Below are positions 1-9,913 of a stretch of 64,000 bases of DNA, piece after piece (position 1 is the first letter of the stretch; every line of letters begins with the position of its first letter). Origin of the DNA: Ignavibacteria bacterium (GTDB taxonomy: Bacteria > Bacteroidota > Ignavibacteria > Tepidaquicellales > Tepidaquicellaceae); the NCBI GenBank assembly GCA_028714695.1, contig JAQTLX010000008.1, positions 62,001 to 126,000 on the forward strand. Reading direction: 5' to 3'. Made by a program: the position numbers and the translations under genes. Below the pieces are notes generated by a model that saw only the letters and a program-made list of their open reading frames with translations, did no database searches and was not told where the DNA came from.

Positions 1-15
1 ATTAAAATAATAATT

Positions 16-372
16 ATGAGACCATTTAGCGGAAGAAATAGATTCTTTTTTGTTCCTATGTTTTTGATTGCAATTGCAGGTTTCAGCGCTATAACAATGT
101 TACTATGGAACGCTATCATACCCGATATTTTTCATTTGCCGGCATTATCTTTTTGGCAGACCGCCGGATTATTAATTCTTTCCCGTCTGCTTTTTGGGTT
201 TAAAATACCAAAGCACAGTCATCACAATCGTCACGTTGATTTACGTGAAAAATGGGAACACATGAACGAGCAAGAACGAAATGAATTTAGAAACCAATGG
301 AAAGAACATAGGTCTTGGTGGACCAAAACAAAAAACGATAACGTCAATCAACAAAATGAAGAAAATAAGTAA
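16..372 (+). CDS. small two-helix membrane protein with charged tail
   Basis: A 118-residue protein with two hydrophobic segments (about residues 10-33 and 40-62) followed by a hydrophilic tail rich in His, Glu, Arg and Trp (about 65-118, including a KHSHHNRH stretch). The family is common in Bacteroidota, often beside an extracytoplasmic-function sigma factor gene, but here the upstream neighbour lies outside the window. The tail is probably cytoplasmic or periplasmic and could bind metal through its histidines; that is inference only. It is followed 31 bases later by another tiny membrane gene and then by a gene for an HMA-like fold, which suggests one small operon concerned with envelope or metal stress. 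No catalytic motif is visible and the function is unknown. Confidence 0.75.
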   Translation: MRPFSGRNRFFFVPMFLIAIAGFSAITMLLWNAIIPDIFHLPALSFWQTAGLLILSRLLFGFKIPKHSHHNRHVDLREKWEHMNEQERNEFRNQWKEHRSWWTKTKNDNVNQQNEENK

Positions 373-403
373 TATTTAGTCTATAATTATATCATAAAAA
401 ACT

Positions 404-541
404 ATGAGCAAAAAGTCGGGTTCACCGTCTACTAATAAAAAGTCTGATAAAAATTACAATTTGCCGGACATTATAGCATCCTCAATAATTATTTTCGTAA
501 TGGGGATGTACTTTTTTGAACCTTCCGGGAAAAACAAATGA
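404..541 (+). CDS. tiny single-pass membrane protein (45 aa)
   Basis: A 45-residue frame starting with an ATG and ending just before the next start at 548. The first 18 residues are polar and Lys/Ser rich; residues about 20-38 (PDIIASSIIIFVMGMYFF) form one hydrophobic helix, followed by a short polar end. It sits between two co-oriented genes with only 31 and 6 bases of spacing, which argues for a real translated small protein in the same operon. The function is unknown. Confidence 0.5.
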   Translation: MSKKSGSPSTNKKSDKNYNLPDIIASSIIIFVMGMYFFEPSGKNK

Positions 542-547
542 ACAATT

Positions 548-841
548 ATGAATAAGAAACAATCGCTAAATATCATACGGGAGGGACCTTTATTGAAAAC
601 GCAATTACTAAACCGGAAGCAAGTAACAAGTGTATTTGTTTTTAAAACCTCTGTCCGCAATCAATCCGATATATCAAAATTAAGGCAGCAACTCAATAGA
701 GTCATTAAATACGGTAAATGGAACTTCGATCTGGAGGATTGCGACAATATATTGCGTATCGAAGGTACTTCTGTTAATACAAATGCAGTAATCCGCCTGC
801 TTAACCAATCTGGCTTTGAATGTTTAGAGTTGGAGGATTGA
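548..841 (+). CDS. HMA-like ferredoxin-fold protein lacking the CxxC metal site
   Basis: A 97-residue protein. From residue about 28 the pattern VFVFKTSV, W-x-F-D-L, ILRIEGTS and GFECLEL resembles the beta-alpha-beta-beta-alpha-beta heavy-metal-associated fold as found in Bacteroidota. The canonical metal-binding CxxC of the first loop is replaced by polar residues (SVRNQSD), so it probably does not carry copper in the classical way. Cys residues occur only at the DLEDCD and GFECLE positions. It is co-directional with two small membrane-protein genes upstream. Assignment rests on pattern recognition of the fold and is moderate; the role is not known. Confidence 0.6.
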   Translation: MNKKQSLNIIREGPLLKTQLLNRKQVTSVFVFKTSVRNQSDISKLRQQLNRVIKYGKWNFDLEDCDNILRIEGTSVNTNAVIRLLNQSGFECLELED

Positions 842-2238
<1,397 letters not shown>

Positions 2239-2264
2239 GTTTTAAAATAATCAATAATTAAATA

Positions 2265-2296
2265 TGCTGCGGCATGCCCGGAGCATGCTATAGCAG
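2265..2296 (+). terminator. imperfect hairpin after the aldo/keto reductase
   Basis: GCATGC at 2272-2277 pairs with GCATGC at 2283-2288 around a CCGGA loop, with outer CTGC/GCAG pairing across small bulges. There is no T run, so it may be an attenuator or RNA-processing site rather than a strong terminator. Confidence 0.35.
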
Positions 2297-2331
2297 AAGA
2301 ATATAATAATTATTATTGGGAGGAATAGAAT

Positions 2332-2871
2332 ATGAGCAAAAATATTTTAATAATATCATCGAGTCCCCGAAAGGGAAGTAATTCCGAAATACTTTGCGGT
2401 CAATTTTTAACGGGCGCATTGGAAGCGGGTCATCAGGCAGAAATGGTTTATTTGAAAGACAAAGAAATCAACTATTGCACAGGATGCGGGACCTGCATTA
2501 ACGGTGCAAAGGGCTGTTCACAGAAGGACGATATGAGCGAAGTACTGGAGAAAATGATTGCCGCCGATGTGATTGTCATGGCAACTCCTGTATATTTTTA
2601 TACAATGTGCGGTCAGATGAAAACAATGATTGACAGAACTTGCGCGCGATACACTGAAATCAGCAATAAGGAGTTCTATTTTATTGTAACTGCTGCTGAC
2701 AACAGCAAACCTGCCATGAAAAGAACTATCGAGGAATTTCGTGGATTTACATATTGTCTTAACGGCGCAAAAGAAAAAGGAATTATTTACGGTACGGGGG
2801 CTTGGAATAAAGGTGAAATAAAAAATTCACCTGCGTATAAAGAAGCGTTCCTGATTGGGTCATCGGTTTAG
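2332..2871 (+). CDS. flavodoxin-like NAD(P)H-dependent FMN reductase
   Basis: A 179-residue cytoplasmic flavoprotein of the NADPH-dependent FMN reductase / iron-sulfur flavoprotein group. The N-terminal IISSSPRKGSNS loop is the FMN phosphate-binding signature, and TPVYFYTMCGQMKTMIDR is the second flavin-contact segment. A CTGCGTC cysteine cluster (about residues 49-55) with a further Cys nearby resembles the compact cluster of iron-sulfur flavoproteins, though whether a cluster is bound is not certain. The start is supported by GGGAGGAATAG upstream. It lies 93 bases after the aldo/keto reductase and before the DUF362 gene. Confidence 0.9.
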   Translation: MSKNILIISSSPRKGSNSEILCGQFLTGALEAGHQAEMVYLKDKEINYCTGCGTCINGAKGCSQKDDMSEVLEKMIAADVIVMATPVYFYTMCGQMKTMIDRTCARYTEISNKEFYFIVTAADNSKPAMKRTIEEFRGFTYCLNGAKEKGIIYGTGAWNKGEIKNSPAYKEAFLIGSSV

Positions 2872-2966
2872 AAATTAATTATTGCCTGAAATATAATTAA
2901 TGTATTTCGCATTATTTAAAAAATAACAATTTTGTTTTTAGCACAATTAAAATTAGGAGAAAAAGT

Positions 2967-3971
2967 ATGAGCAGATTTTTAAAAACCCCGTCTGTTATAA
3001 TACTGTTGTTAATAGTTTTTTTCGGTATCAGCGCATTTTATTATAAAAGTAACGATTCGAAAAAAGCAGCGAATACAAATGTATTAAAGAATTCCGATAA
3101 ACCGATCGTTTATATGACAAAGGATATCAGTTCTGACGGATTGATTGCCGTCTATAAAAAGTTGGGACGCAAATTGCCGGGTAAAGTGGCGGTTAAAATC
3201 AGCACGGGAGAGCCTGGCGGAGAAAATTATCTTTCACCGGATTTAATTAAAGAACTGGTTCAAAACGTAAACGGAACAATTGTCGAATGCAATACTGCTT
3301 ACAAGGGTCAGCGCTCAAGTACCGAACAGCATAAAAAGGTTGCGGAGGACCACGGTTTTACTGCCATAGCGCCTGTAGATATAATGGATGAAGAAGGTTC
3401 TATTTCTTTGCCTTTTGAAAAAGGCGTGAATATTAAGGAAGATTTTGTCGGCTCGCATTTTAAAAATTACGATTCCTACATTATACTTTCGCATTTTAAA
3501 GGACACAGGATGGGCGGATTCGGCGGCGCGATGAAAAATATGTCCATCGGAATCGCTTCGGCGAACGGGAAAATGTGGATTCATACCGCCGGAGTAACCG
3601 ACAATACGAGTGACTTTACAAAGGCTTTCGTTACTCCTCAGGATAAATTTCTGGAATCAATGGCAGAGGCGGCAGGCGCTGTAATGTCATATCTTGGAGA
3701 TAATATTTTATTTATCAGCGTAATGAATAAACTTTCGGTAGATTGCGATTGCAGTTCGAATCCTGCGGCTCCGACAATGAAGGATATCGGAATTCTGGCA
3801 TCACTCGATCCTGTGGCGCTAGATCAGGCTTGCGTTGACTGGATATACAAAGTGCTCGACGGGCATGATTTGATTAAACGTATGGAAGAGAAAAACGGTG
3901 TCCACACTCTTGAATATGCAGAGAAACTTGGATTAGGCAGCAGGAGTTACGAACTTGTAATTATAGATTAA
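2967..3971 (+). CDS. membrane-anchored DUF362 protein
   Basis: A 334-residue protein with an N-terminal hydrophobic segment (residues about 8-27), so probably anchored with the body outside the cytoplasmic membrane. The rest matches the DUF362 fold: VAVKISTGEPGGENYL near the start, HFKGHRMGGFGGAMKNMSIG in the middle and ILASLDPVALDQACVDWIY near the end. DUF362 proteins are often fused to 4Fe-4S ferredoxins; that part is absent here. Their biochemical role is not established. AGGAGAAAAAGT precedes the start. It belongs to the redox cluster beginning at 1255. Confidence 0.85.
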   Translation: MSRFLKTPSVIILLLIVFFGISAFYYKSNDSKKAANTNVLKNSDKPIVYMTKDISSDGLIAVYKKLGRKLPGKVAVKISTGEPGGENYLSPDLIKELVQNVNGTIVECNTAYKGQRSSTEQHKKVAEDHGFTAIAPVDIMDEEGSISLPFEKGVNIKEDFVGSHFKNYDSYIILSHFKGHRMGGFGGAMKNMSIGIASANGKMWIHTAGVTDNTSDFTKAFVTPQDKFLESMAEAAGAVMSYLGDNILFISVMNKLSVDCDCSSNPAAPTMKDIGILASLDPVALDQACVDWIYKVLDGHDLIKRMEEKNGVHTLEYAEKLGLGSRSYELVIID

Positions 3972-4024
3972 ATCTCTGGATTAGTTTGTAGTCTGCGAAT
4001 AAGATAATAATATATAATTTTTGT

Positions 4025-4918
4025 ATGATGCATTTTAGAACAATAAGCGAATTGGATGAGGCGGAGGGATTTCCTCCGCCTGAACATCCTTTAATCAGTT
4101 TGAATGTATTGACACAGTCCTCTCCATTTAAAAAAAACATCGAGTTTTCATGCGATTTCTATATTATTTGTTTTAAGAAACTTAAATCCGGTGAATTGAT
4201 ATACGGGAAAACAAAATATGACCATGACAGAGGCTGGATGTATTTTACAAAGCCAAGACAAATACTGCTTACACGCGGTCTTGAAATAGCCGAAAAAGGA
4301 TTCGTTATCCATTTGCATGAAGATTTTTTAATGGGGCATCCTTTATTTTCTGAAATCAGGAAATATAATTTTTTTGATTATGAAACTAATGAAGCCCTTC
4401 ACCTTTCACCAAGAGAAAAAGAAACTATATGGTCTCTTTTTAATAAAATGGAAAAGGAATATCGCGATAATCCGGATGAGTTCAGCAAATCTATTATACT
4501 GTCACACCTTGATTCAATTTTGAAATATGCGCAGCGATTCTACAAGAGACAGTTTGTTGACAGAAAACCGTTAACGGGAGTAACGATTACAAAATTTAAT
4601 GAGTACCTGAATGAATATTTTGGAAAAAGAGTTGTTACGGAAAAAGGATTGCCTACCGTAAATAACGCGGCTTCAAAACTTAACCTGTCCTCGAAATACT
4701 TAAGCGATTTATTGAAACAAGAAACCGGGAAAACTGCTCTGGAACTGATACATCTGTACGTAATTGCAGAGGCTAAAAATTTACTCGTTGAGGGCGGGCG
4801 CAGCATTTCGGAAATTGCATATAGACTTGGCTTTGAGAATCCGCCTTACTTTTCAAGACTCTTTAAAAAAGAAACCGGCGTAAGCCCTAAAGAGTATAAG
4901 AACAGGCTGCTGAATTAA
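4025..4918 (+). CDS. AraC-family transcriptional regulator
   Basis: A 297-residue regulator. The N-terminal half (about 1-180) is a cupin-like sensing domain of unknown ligand. The C-terminal ~100 residues carry the two AraC helix-turn-helix motifs: a first one around AASKLNLSSKYLSDLLKQ and a second around SISEIAYRLGFENPPYFSRL, ending in the family signature FKKETGVSPKEYKN. It lies 53 bases after the DUF362 gene in the same direction and probably controls the aldo/keto reductase cluster; this is inferred from position. The start could be either of two adjacent ATG codons (4025 or 4028). Confidence 0.92.
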   Translation: MMHFRTISELDEAEGFPPPEHPLISLNVLTQSSPFKKNIEFSCDFYIICFKKLKSGELIYGKTKYDHDRGWMYFTKPRQILLTRGLEIAEKGFVIHLHEDFLMGHPLFSEIRKYNFFDYETNEALHLSPREKETIWSLFNKMEKEYRDNPDEFSKSIILSHLDSILKYAQRFYKRQFVDRKPLTGVTITKFNEYLNEYFGKRVVTEKGLPTVNNAASKLNLSSKYLSDLLKQETGKTALELIHLYVIAEAKNLLVEGGRSISEIAYRLGFENPPYFSRLFKKETGVSPKEYKNRLLN

Positions 4919-5001
4919 TACATATTGAGGTCTTCCAGATTGATAGGGAAGTCTCGGCTGCATTTGTGATAACCGGTATATAAAGTAATTACACTATATG
5001 G

Positions 5002-5988
5002 TTATTTCTTTGTTAGTTTCTCGATGTTTAATCTGACGCATTCCAGATATAATTTCCTTGCCTCCGTGTTGAGAAACGAATTGTTTAAAAGATATTCAAT
5101 CTCACTGTACCTCGAAACTATATCTGACAAAAATTTTTCCACTCTGTTTTTTTTAATCCCGATTTTCATACCGAACTGATAGAAATCCTCATATAAAAAA
5201 TGTGCATTTATTTTGTAACTTTCTGTCTCGTAAAAATCTTTGAAAAGGTTTAGTGCTATTTCCGCGTCCTTCGGATAATGAATTCGTGTGTTTAATAAAT
5301 CATAAGCCGGACTAAATACATAATCGTTGAAAGAAATATCTTTAATCAGTGAAAAGTTCTTCATGTGTGCATCGCCGTTACTTACCAGATAATTAAAAAT
5401 AATTACTTTGAAGTATTTCTCAACCTCTACAGGATATGGTCGGCAGACGGCTTTTAATATTTCTGCCATCTCCTCGTAACTCAAATTGTACTTGTATTCT
5501 ATGCCGTCATTCTCTTCTGTTTTTCCCGCGATTTGAGCAAAATCCTCTATCTGAATTTTTTTTCCGTCATCATATCTGTCAAATCTTTTTGTCAAATAGC
5601 ACGGTTCTTTTGAGTCTTTGAAAAACACAAGCGCATTGTGCGCAGCATTAATTCCGAATATTTGAGAAGCGATTTGCATAGTGAGATGCTCGTTCGCAGG
5701 AACCTGGTCTGCGAAATTCATTATGGAATTCGGATGAGGTTTGATAATATATTCCCCTCCTTTTTCCGTAAGTTCGAGATTGCTATTGCTTATTTTTATC
5801 GAGTGCTTCGGTTGAACTCCGGAAATTGAGATTCTACCGCTTTGTTCCAATACAATTTGTTCATACACCGGTTTAGAAAAAGTCAATATCGGGCTTATTT
5901 TTCTTCCTCCGAATAGTTTTTTCCTGCACGGTATACAGAATGTATTATAACCGGGCTTCAGGCAGGACGGACAATTATTAATTATCAT
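5002..5988 (-). CDS. hipT: HipT/HipA-type serine/threonine kinase toxin
   Basis: A 328-residue HipA-like kinase. Known relatives inhibit translation by phosphorylating an aminoacyl-tRNA synthetase. The N-terminal subdomain of full HipA is absent and is encoded separately by the next gene upstream, as in HipBST systems. Visible motifs: a CPxC...CIPC zinc-ribbon-like start (C6, C9, C18, C21); a Gly-rich loop SISGVQPKHS with Ser54-Ile-Ser56, matching the phosphorylatable SIS motif described for HipT; YLTKRFDR; and the catalytic loop SNGDAHMKNFS followed by SPAYDLL. It overlaps hipS by four bases (ATGA), indicating translational coupling. The kinase assignment is firm; the target is not determined. 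Confidence 0.92.
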   Translation of the reverse strand: MIINNCPSCLKPGYNTFCIPCRKKLFGGRKISPILTFSKPVYEQIVLEQSGRISISGVQPKHSIKISNSNLELTEKGGEYIIKPHPNSIMNFADQVPANEHLTMQIASQIFGINAAHNALVFFKDSKEPCYLTKRFDRYDDGKKIQIEDFAQIAGKTEENDGIEYKYNLSYEEMAEILKAVCRPYPVEVEKYFKVIIFNYLVSNGDAHMKNFSLIKDISFNDYVFSPAYDLLNTRIHYPKDAEIALNLFKDFYETESYKINAHFLYEDFYQFGMKIGIKKNRVEKFLSDIVSRYSEIEYLLNNSFLNTEARKLYLECVRLNIEKLTKK

Positions 5989-6317
5989 TTTATCTCTTTT
6001 AATGTTATCGCTCCGATAGTATCAGTAGAAGCAGTTTTTATTAATCTTGTAAAATAATCTTTTTCATCTATTCTCAGCGTTCTGCACTGAATCTCTTTGT
6101 TTACACCTTCAGATAATAATCCGAAGAAAAACGGAAACAAAAATTCCGATACGAATTGTTTTTTGCTTTTTGGAAATGAAATAGAAATTGCGGGTTTGTC
6201 CTTATCGTTAAAATATTTATCGTTATAAGTAAATATATATCCGTTCTTAGTTTTTACCAAATCACCTGCTAGATACTCATTACAAAAAACTTCGGCTCTT
6301 TGTTCATTCATTTGCAT
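5985..6317 (-). CDS. hipS: HipS-like (HipA N-terminal domain) antitoxin subunit
   Basis: A 110-residue protein matching the N-terminal subdomain 1 of HipA (pattern: strand-rich start, F-x-YNDKY, AISISFPKSKK, then FFFGLLSEGVNKE). In HipBST systems this separate piece, HipS, is the neutralising antitoxin. It overlaps hipB by 14 bases and hipT by 4 bases, so the three genes form one transcript in the order hipB-hipS-hipT. An alternative start two codons downstream (6311) is possible. The subunit role is inferred from family knowledge and gene order. Confidence 0.88.
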   Translation of the reverse strand: MQMNEQRAEVFCNEYLAGDLVKTKNGYIFTYNDKYFNDKDKPAISISFPKSKKQFVSEFLFPFFFGLLSEGVNKEIQCRTLRIDEKDYFTRLIKTASTDTIGAITLKEIK

Positions 6318-6510
6318 TCAGATTAAATGTTAATCCTAACGAATTTAAAATTTTCAGTAATTGGACTATAGTTGGATTTCCTTTCCCGGATTCAATATTT
6401 TTCAAACTCCTTACGGAAACTCCTGAAATTTCAGCAAGATCATTCTGAGTTATATTCAAAGATTTTCTTCTTTTCTTTATTGTTTCACCTAATACAATTA
6501 AATTGTCCAT
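6304..6510 (-). CDS. hipB: HipB-like XRE-family DNA-binding protein
   Basis: A 68-residue helix-turn-helix protein of the XRE/Cro type (LGETIKKRRKSLNITQNDLA, then ISGVSVRSLKNIESGKGNPT). It is the first gene of the HipBST operon and likely represses it by binding the palindrome at 6528-6551, just 18 bases upstream of its start. In HipBST systems HipB contributes DNA binding while HipS gives most of the neutralisation; whether that holds here is not visible in the sequence. Confidence 0.92.
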   Translation of the reverse strand: MDNLIVLGETIKKRRKSLNITQNDLAEISGVSVRSLKNIESGKGNPTIVQLLKILNSLGLTFNLNANE

Positions 6511-6527
6511 TGATATTATTTATTATC

Positions 6528-6551
6528 AAAAGTGCTATATGTAGCACTTTT
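6528..6551. promoter_or_regulatory. HipB operator palindrome
   Basis: A 24-bp inverted repeat with half sites AAAAGTGCTA and TAGCACTTTT around a TATG centre, directly upstream of hipB. Two degenerate relatives follow (AAAGTGCA...TTCAC at about 6589-6607 and AAAGTGCA...GAGCATT at about 6659-6680), suggesting cooperative operator sites for autoregulation. Binding by HipB is inferred from position. Confidence 0.75.
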
Positions 6552-6876
6552 ATATAAATATAGATACAATTCTCCTGATAAGCAATAGAAAGTGCAACAT
6601 AGTTCACATAATAGATGGATATTCAAAATAAACAAATGTATAATACCAAAAGTGTAATAAAGTGCACTATACGGAGCATTATAGTTGAAAATATCATCAA
6701 AATGGAAAATTTGATGAGGAAAATCCTAGAAAAACAAATTACGATGATTTTTAAATCTTCGGTTTGCTTTGTTATTCAAAGATTCTTGCGGCGGTATTAC
6801 AACCATATAATAATATATTCGCGAAAATAAGTAATGAAATACATTATATTTCCAATTCAATCCAAAATAAAAACTA
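6552..6876. other. 325-bp region upstream of hipB, no supported gene
   Basis: It contains the two degenerate operator-like repeats described with the HipB palindrome. A 71-codon plus-strand frame at 6615-6830 has low-complexity, basic, AT-driven composition and overlaps these repeats; it has no recognisable domain and is probably not a gene. Confidence 0.5.
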
Positions 6877-7566
6877 TTATTCCGGTTCAGGCTCTGCATC
6901 TATTTCAGTTTTCGCTCCTTTATAAAAGAAAAAAGAAGTTACGATAAGCGGCACGGAAACTAAAACTATAGTTGTAATTTCATTCTGCAGCGGGATTGAA
7001 TTTCTAAATGATGCTATAGTTCTAAATATACCTGCAGTTATACCGATAACTCCAAATACTATTGCAGCAATCATCGGTTTCCTTAATCCGAAATAACTGA
7101 CTGCCATTAATGCTATTCCCGGTAATGCAATTAAGAATCCTATCGGTTGAAAATTGGAATCGAACAAAATAAATAATGTAATCAATAAACCGAAGAAAAA
7201 TCCGCTTCTGAATCCTGCGGTTTTATAATCACGCAGCATAATCAGTCCTACAACCGCCTTTGCAAGCAATGCAATGATTAGTATGTTGTTATATTGATCT
7301 CCGCGTTTTCCTTGAAATACATCGATAAGGGAAAATACAATCATCGCTACTATAACAATAGTCAGAGCAATGTTGCCCGACTGAAACTGTATTGTCTTCT
7401 GTCTTTCATCAGCATATTTATTCCCGCCGCCAAATGCAAGAATTGTCGGGCGCAATAAATAAGCAACTACGAGTAAACCCAGGAAAGCATTATTAATAGC
7501 CCCTAACACAAGACCGATTATGAAAATAACCGAAGCATACCAGGAAATTTTATCCCATTTAAACAT
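6877..7566 (-). CDS. polytopic membrane protein
   Basis: About 229 residues counted from the ATG at 7566 (MFKWDKISWYAS), which I prefer over a start 11 codons upstream because it gives the usual short 8-base overlap with the HTH gene before it. About eight hydrophobic helices span the length, ending in an acidic Glu-Pro tail. No catalytic motif is seen. HTH-plus-membrane-protein pairs of this layout are common in Bacteroidota and Firmicutes; the membrane partner may be the regulated target or the sensor. The function is unknown. Confidence 0.8.
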   Translation of the reverse strand: MFKWDKISWYASVIFIIGLVLGAINNAFLGLLVVAYLLRPTILAFGGGNKYADERQKTIQFQSGNIALTIVIVAMIVFSLIDVFQGKRGDQYNNILIIALLAKAVVGLIMLRDYKTAGFRSGFFFGLLITLFILFDSNFQPIGFLIALPGIALMAVSYFGLRKPMIAAIVFGVIGITAGIFRTIASFRNSIPLQNEITTIVLVSVPLIVTSFFFYKGAKTEIDAEPEPE

Positions 7567-7768
7567 AATCTTTTTCCTCCAATTTAAAAAGTTCTTCAAC
7601 TGTTGTACCGAGTTTATCCGCTAACAATAATGCAAGTTTTACAGATAGATTGTAATCCCCGCGCTCAATCGCTACTATAGTCTGCCGGGATACGTTTACT
7701 AAATCTGCCAATTTCTGCTGGCTGATATTCCCATTTTCAAATCTGTATTTCCTTAAATTTGTTTTCAT
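7559..7768 (-). CDS. XRE-family HTH transcriptional regulator
   Basis: A 69-residue Cro/C1-type regulator of the short YozG-like class. The helix-turn-helix reads SQQKLADLVNVSRQTIVAIE, followed by LGTTVEELFKLEE, typical of small regulators paired with a membrane protein. It overlaps the downstream membrane gene by eight bases. A palindrome 53 bases upstream (7821-7842) is a likely autoregulatory site. Confidence 0.93.
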   Translation of the reverse strand: MKTNLRKYRFENGNISQQKLADLVNVSRQTIVAIERGDYNLSVKLALLLADKLGTTVEELFKLEEKDYV

Positions 7769-7820
7769 AAACTCGTATTAATGTCTTAAATTCTATACAA
7801 AAGTAAAGTTTGTTTTACAA

Positions 7821-7842
7821 AATGTCAAGTATATTTGACATT
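7821..7842. promoter_or_regulatory. operator-like inverted repeat upstream of the HTH gene
   Basis: A perfect 8-bp inverted repeat, AATGTCAA and TTGACATT, separated by six bases, lies in the promoter region of the minus-strand HTH gene. It is a candidate binding site for that regulator. Confidence 0.6.
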
Positions 7843-7987
7843 ATGTGTGTTTAAATGTTCTAGAGTTTTACCCGAAAGAGTTTCGGGAGAAGATTTTAAA
7901 TATATCAAATACTTTTTAGATTAATAAAAGAGGAATAAATAAATTGAAACACGAAAACATGTTTTTGAATTAATGCAGCCAAATTAA

Positions 7988-8018
7988 AAACCCGGCAAAC
8001 AATTGATTTGCCGGGTTT
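7988..8018 (-). terminator. strong rho-independent terminator
   Basis: A perfect 12-bp stem (AAACCCGGCAAA with TTTGCCGGGTTT) around a seven-base loop. Read on the minus strand it is followed by a T-rich run. It lies 25 bases after the stop of the metallophosphoesterase gene and terminates that transcript. Confidence 0.88.
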
Positions 8019-8043
8019 AATCAAAAATTATACATTATAAAAA

Positions 8044-9759
8044 TTATTTCTTTATCGGTGTTCCGTAATCTTTTATCTTTGCTTGCATTTCAGGACTCAA
8101 TTGTTTTACGAGTTCTGCATTATAGGATACTGAACCGGTCGGCAATGGTTTTTCGGTTAATCCGTAAATCTGACCGGAAGCAATCGCGTATGTGCGGCCA
8201 ATTTCTGCCTGCGAACCTTCTTTTATATTTGGGTCCACATTAATTGTAAATATCGAAATTGTGTTATCGCTGTTGCGGACAATATCAAATGTGCGGAATT
8301 GCTCGGGGAATTCTCTTAATGATTTTGTTTCAACTTCCCAGAAACTGTTTTCCGGATGCGCTGCATCCGTTGATGGGAATGCGGTTACATTGTTAAGATG
8401 TCTGTGTCCCGCTACCCAGAGTATTAAATTAGGGAATGACTGCAATTGTGCAACGAGATCTTTTTCGCTCTTATAACCTTCCGCCGGATTCCAATCCATC
8501 GGGGTATCATAACAAACACCGATGGGAATATGCGCGGAAATTATCATCAACTGATTTGCTTCCTGACCTGCCTTTAATTGTTTCATCATCCACTCATAGC
8601 GGCCTTTATTAAGTTCGCCGTGTCCGAATATGCCTTCTTTTACAGGCGCATCTGAATTATCCTGTGTGTCATCAAGAACTATAATCTTTAAAGGTAAGTT
8701 TGATTTGGGTTCAAATGAATAACAGGCTCCGAATACGTTTTCCGGATTGCTCTGAATAAACCCGTGTCCCTTCGGCTCTGAAATCGTATTGCTGAATTCG
8801 TTTAAAACTTCCATTGTCGAAAGCGAACGACGGTTTGCGTCGGGCGGAATAGTCGGAATATTTTTCATCTTTGCAACTACGCCTGAGCCGATTATCGGAG
8901 CATAAAGTTTACTGCAATCATAAGTGCCCGTTGAGTAAGTGCGTTCATTCATTGCATTCGGGTCTTTATCTAAAATAAAACCAAGTTGAAGAATTGAATC
9001 TCCAACCAAAGCCTTCTTCATACGGTCATTTAGCGGCTTTGAACCTAGCCAGAAATGATCGTGATTACCCATCGTTGCATACCACGGAATTGATTTGTCG
9101 AGTCCCGCGGCTTTAAATATGTCCTGATAATCATTATTCGGTCCCGGAATCGGGTCGTCCTTAATTCCTGAATCAGGATTTATTTCTTTGCCGTCAAGTA
9201 CATCTATAAACCATCTTACTTCATTATACTGAGTACTGTTTGCCATATCACCCAGCGCTATGCCAAAATCAAACGGATTTTCTCTATGAAGATCATTAAT
9301 AGTCTGTACCGCTGCATCGAGCATTTGTGTGGTATATAACATTAAAGGCGAACAAACTGAGATTCCGTTTTCTCCGACATAAGGAGCAAAAAATAATGCC
9401 TGCCCGGGAGATTCTTTATCGGTTATATGAATGTCGGTCATTGTAAAAAAACGGAGCAGCGTTGCCGCGTTTGATACCGATGTATTGACATAACCGGCGG
9501 GCATAAGATCAAGACGTTTTTGAATCGGCAGACCCGGTCCATAATGCCATTTGCCGTATCCATATTTTTCGAAATTCGCAGGATCGTCTATGCGTACTGC
9601 GGGAACCACCGGTACGAAATCAGGAACGATTGTCCTGTCTTGTGTCGTAAATACTTTTGAATTTAACTGATTAGTTGCTTGCTGCGAATTACAATTACTA
9701 ATTAATACGAATCCTATTAATAGCATTGTGCAAATCCAAATACTGTTTCTTCTTCTCAT
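8044..9759 (-). CDS. lipoprotein metallophosphoesterase (PPA1498-like family)
   Basis: About 571 residues from the ATG at 9759, which gives a clean lipoprotein signal (MRRRNS, hydrophobic core, then lipobox ending in Cys before NSQQ). An upstream ATG at 9792 would add 11 residues. Metallophosphatase motifs occur in order: FFTMTDIHIT (D-x-H), ALGDMANS (GD), MGNHDHFW (GNHD), ISAHIPIG and VAGHRHLN (GHxH). This is a binuclear-metal phosphohydrolase, likely tethered in the periplasm or at the cell surface. It resembles the TIGR03768 family; the substrate is unknown. It is followed in the same direction by a terminator, and preceded by a HAD-family lipoprotein phosphatase, so both may act on related extracytoplasmic substrates. 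Confidence 0.88.
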   Translation of the reverse strand: MRRRNSIWICTMLLIGFVLISNCNSQQATNQLNSKVFTTQDRTIVPDFVPVVPAVRIDDPANFEKYGYGKWHYGPGLPIQKRLDLMPAGYVNTSVSNAATLLRFFTMTDIHITDKESPGQALFFAPYVGENGISVCSPLMLYTTQMLDAAVQTINDLHRENPFDFGIALGDMANSTQYNEVRWFIDVLDGKEINPDSGIKDDPIPGPNNDYQDIFKAAGLDKSIPWYATMGNHDHFWLGSKPLNDRMKKALVGDSILQLGFILDKDPNAMNERTYSTGTYDCSKLYAPIIGSGVVAKMKNIPTIPPDANRRSLSTMEVLNEFSNTISEPKGHGFIQSNPENVFGACYSFEPKSNLPLKIIVLDDTQDNSDAPVKEGIFGHGELNKGRYEWMMKQLKAGQEANQLMIISAHIPIGVCYDTPMDWNPAEGYKSEKDLVAQLQSFPNLILWVAGHRHLNNVTAFPSTDAAHPENSFWEVETKSLREFPEQFRTFDIVRNSDNTISIFTINVDPNIKEGSQAEIGRTYAIASGQIYGLTEKPLPTGSVSYNAELVKQLSPEMQAKIKDYGTPIKK

Positions 9760-9913
9760 AATAGTTTTATTTATTAAAAAGTTATTAGTCATTTTGTTAA
9801 GAAATATTGAAATCTGTTTATTCGTATTCTCTGCATATTAAAACGGTAAAATTAAAATCGCATTTGTGGCAGACTTCAAAGCGTAACCCTTGAAGCGAAT
9901 CCATTTTGAAAAA

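Noticed and set aside
6615-6830. 71-codon frame upstream of hipB
   Set aside because: It overlaps operator-like repeats, has AT-driven composition and no domain or leader.
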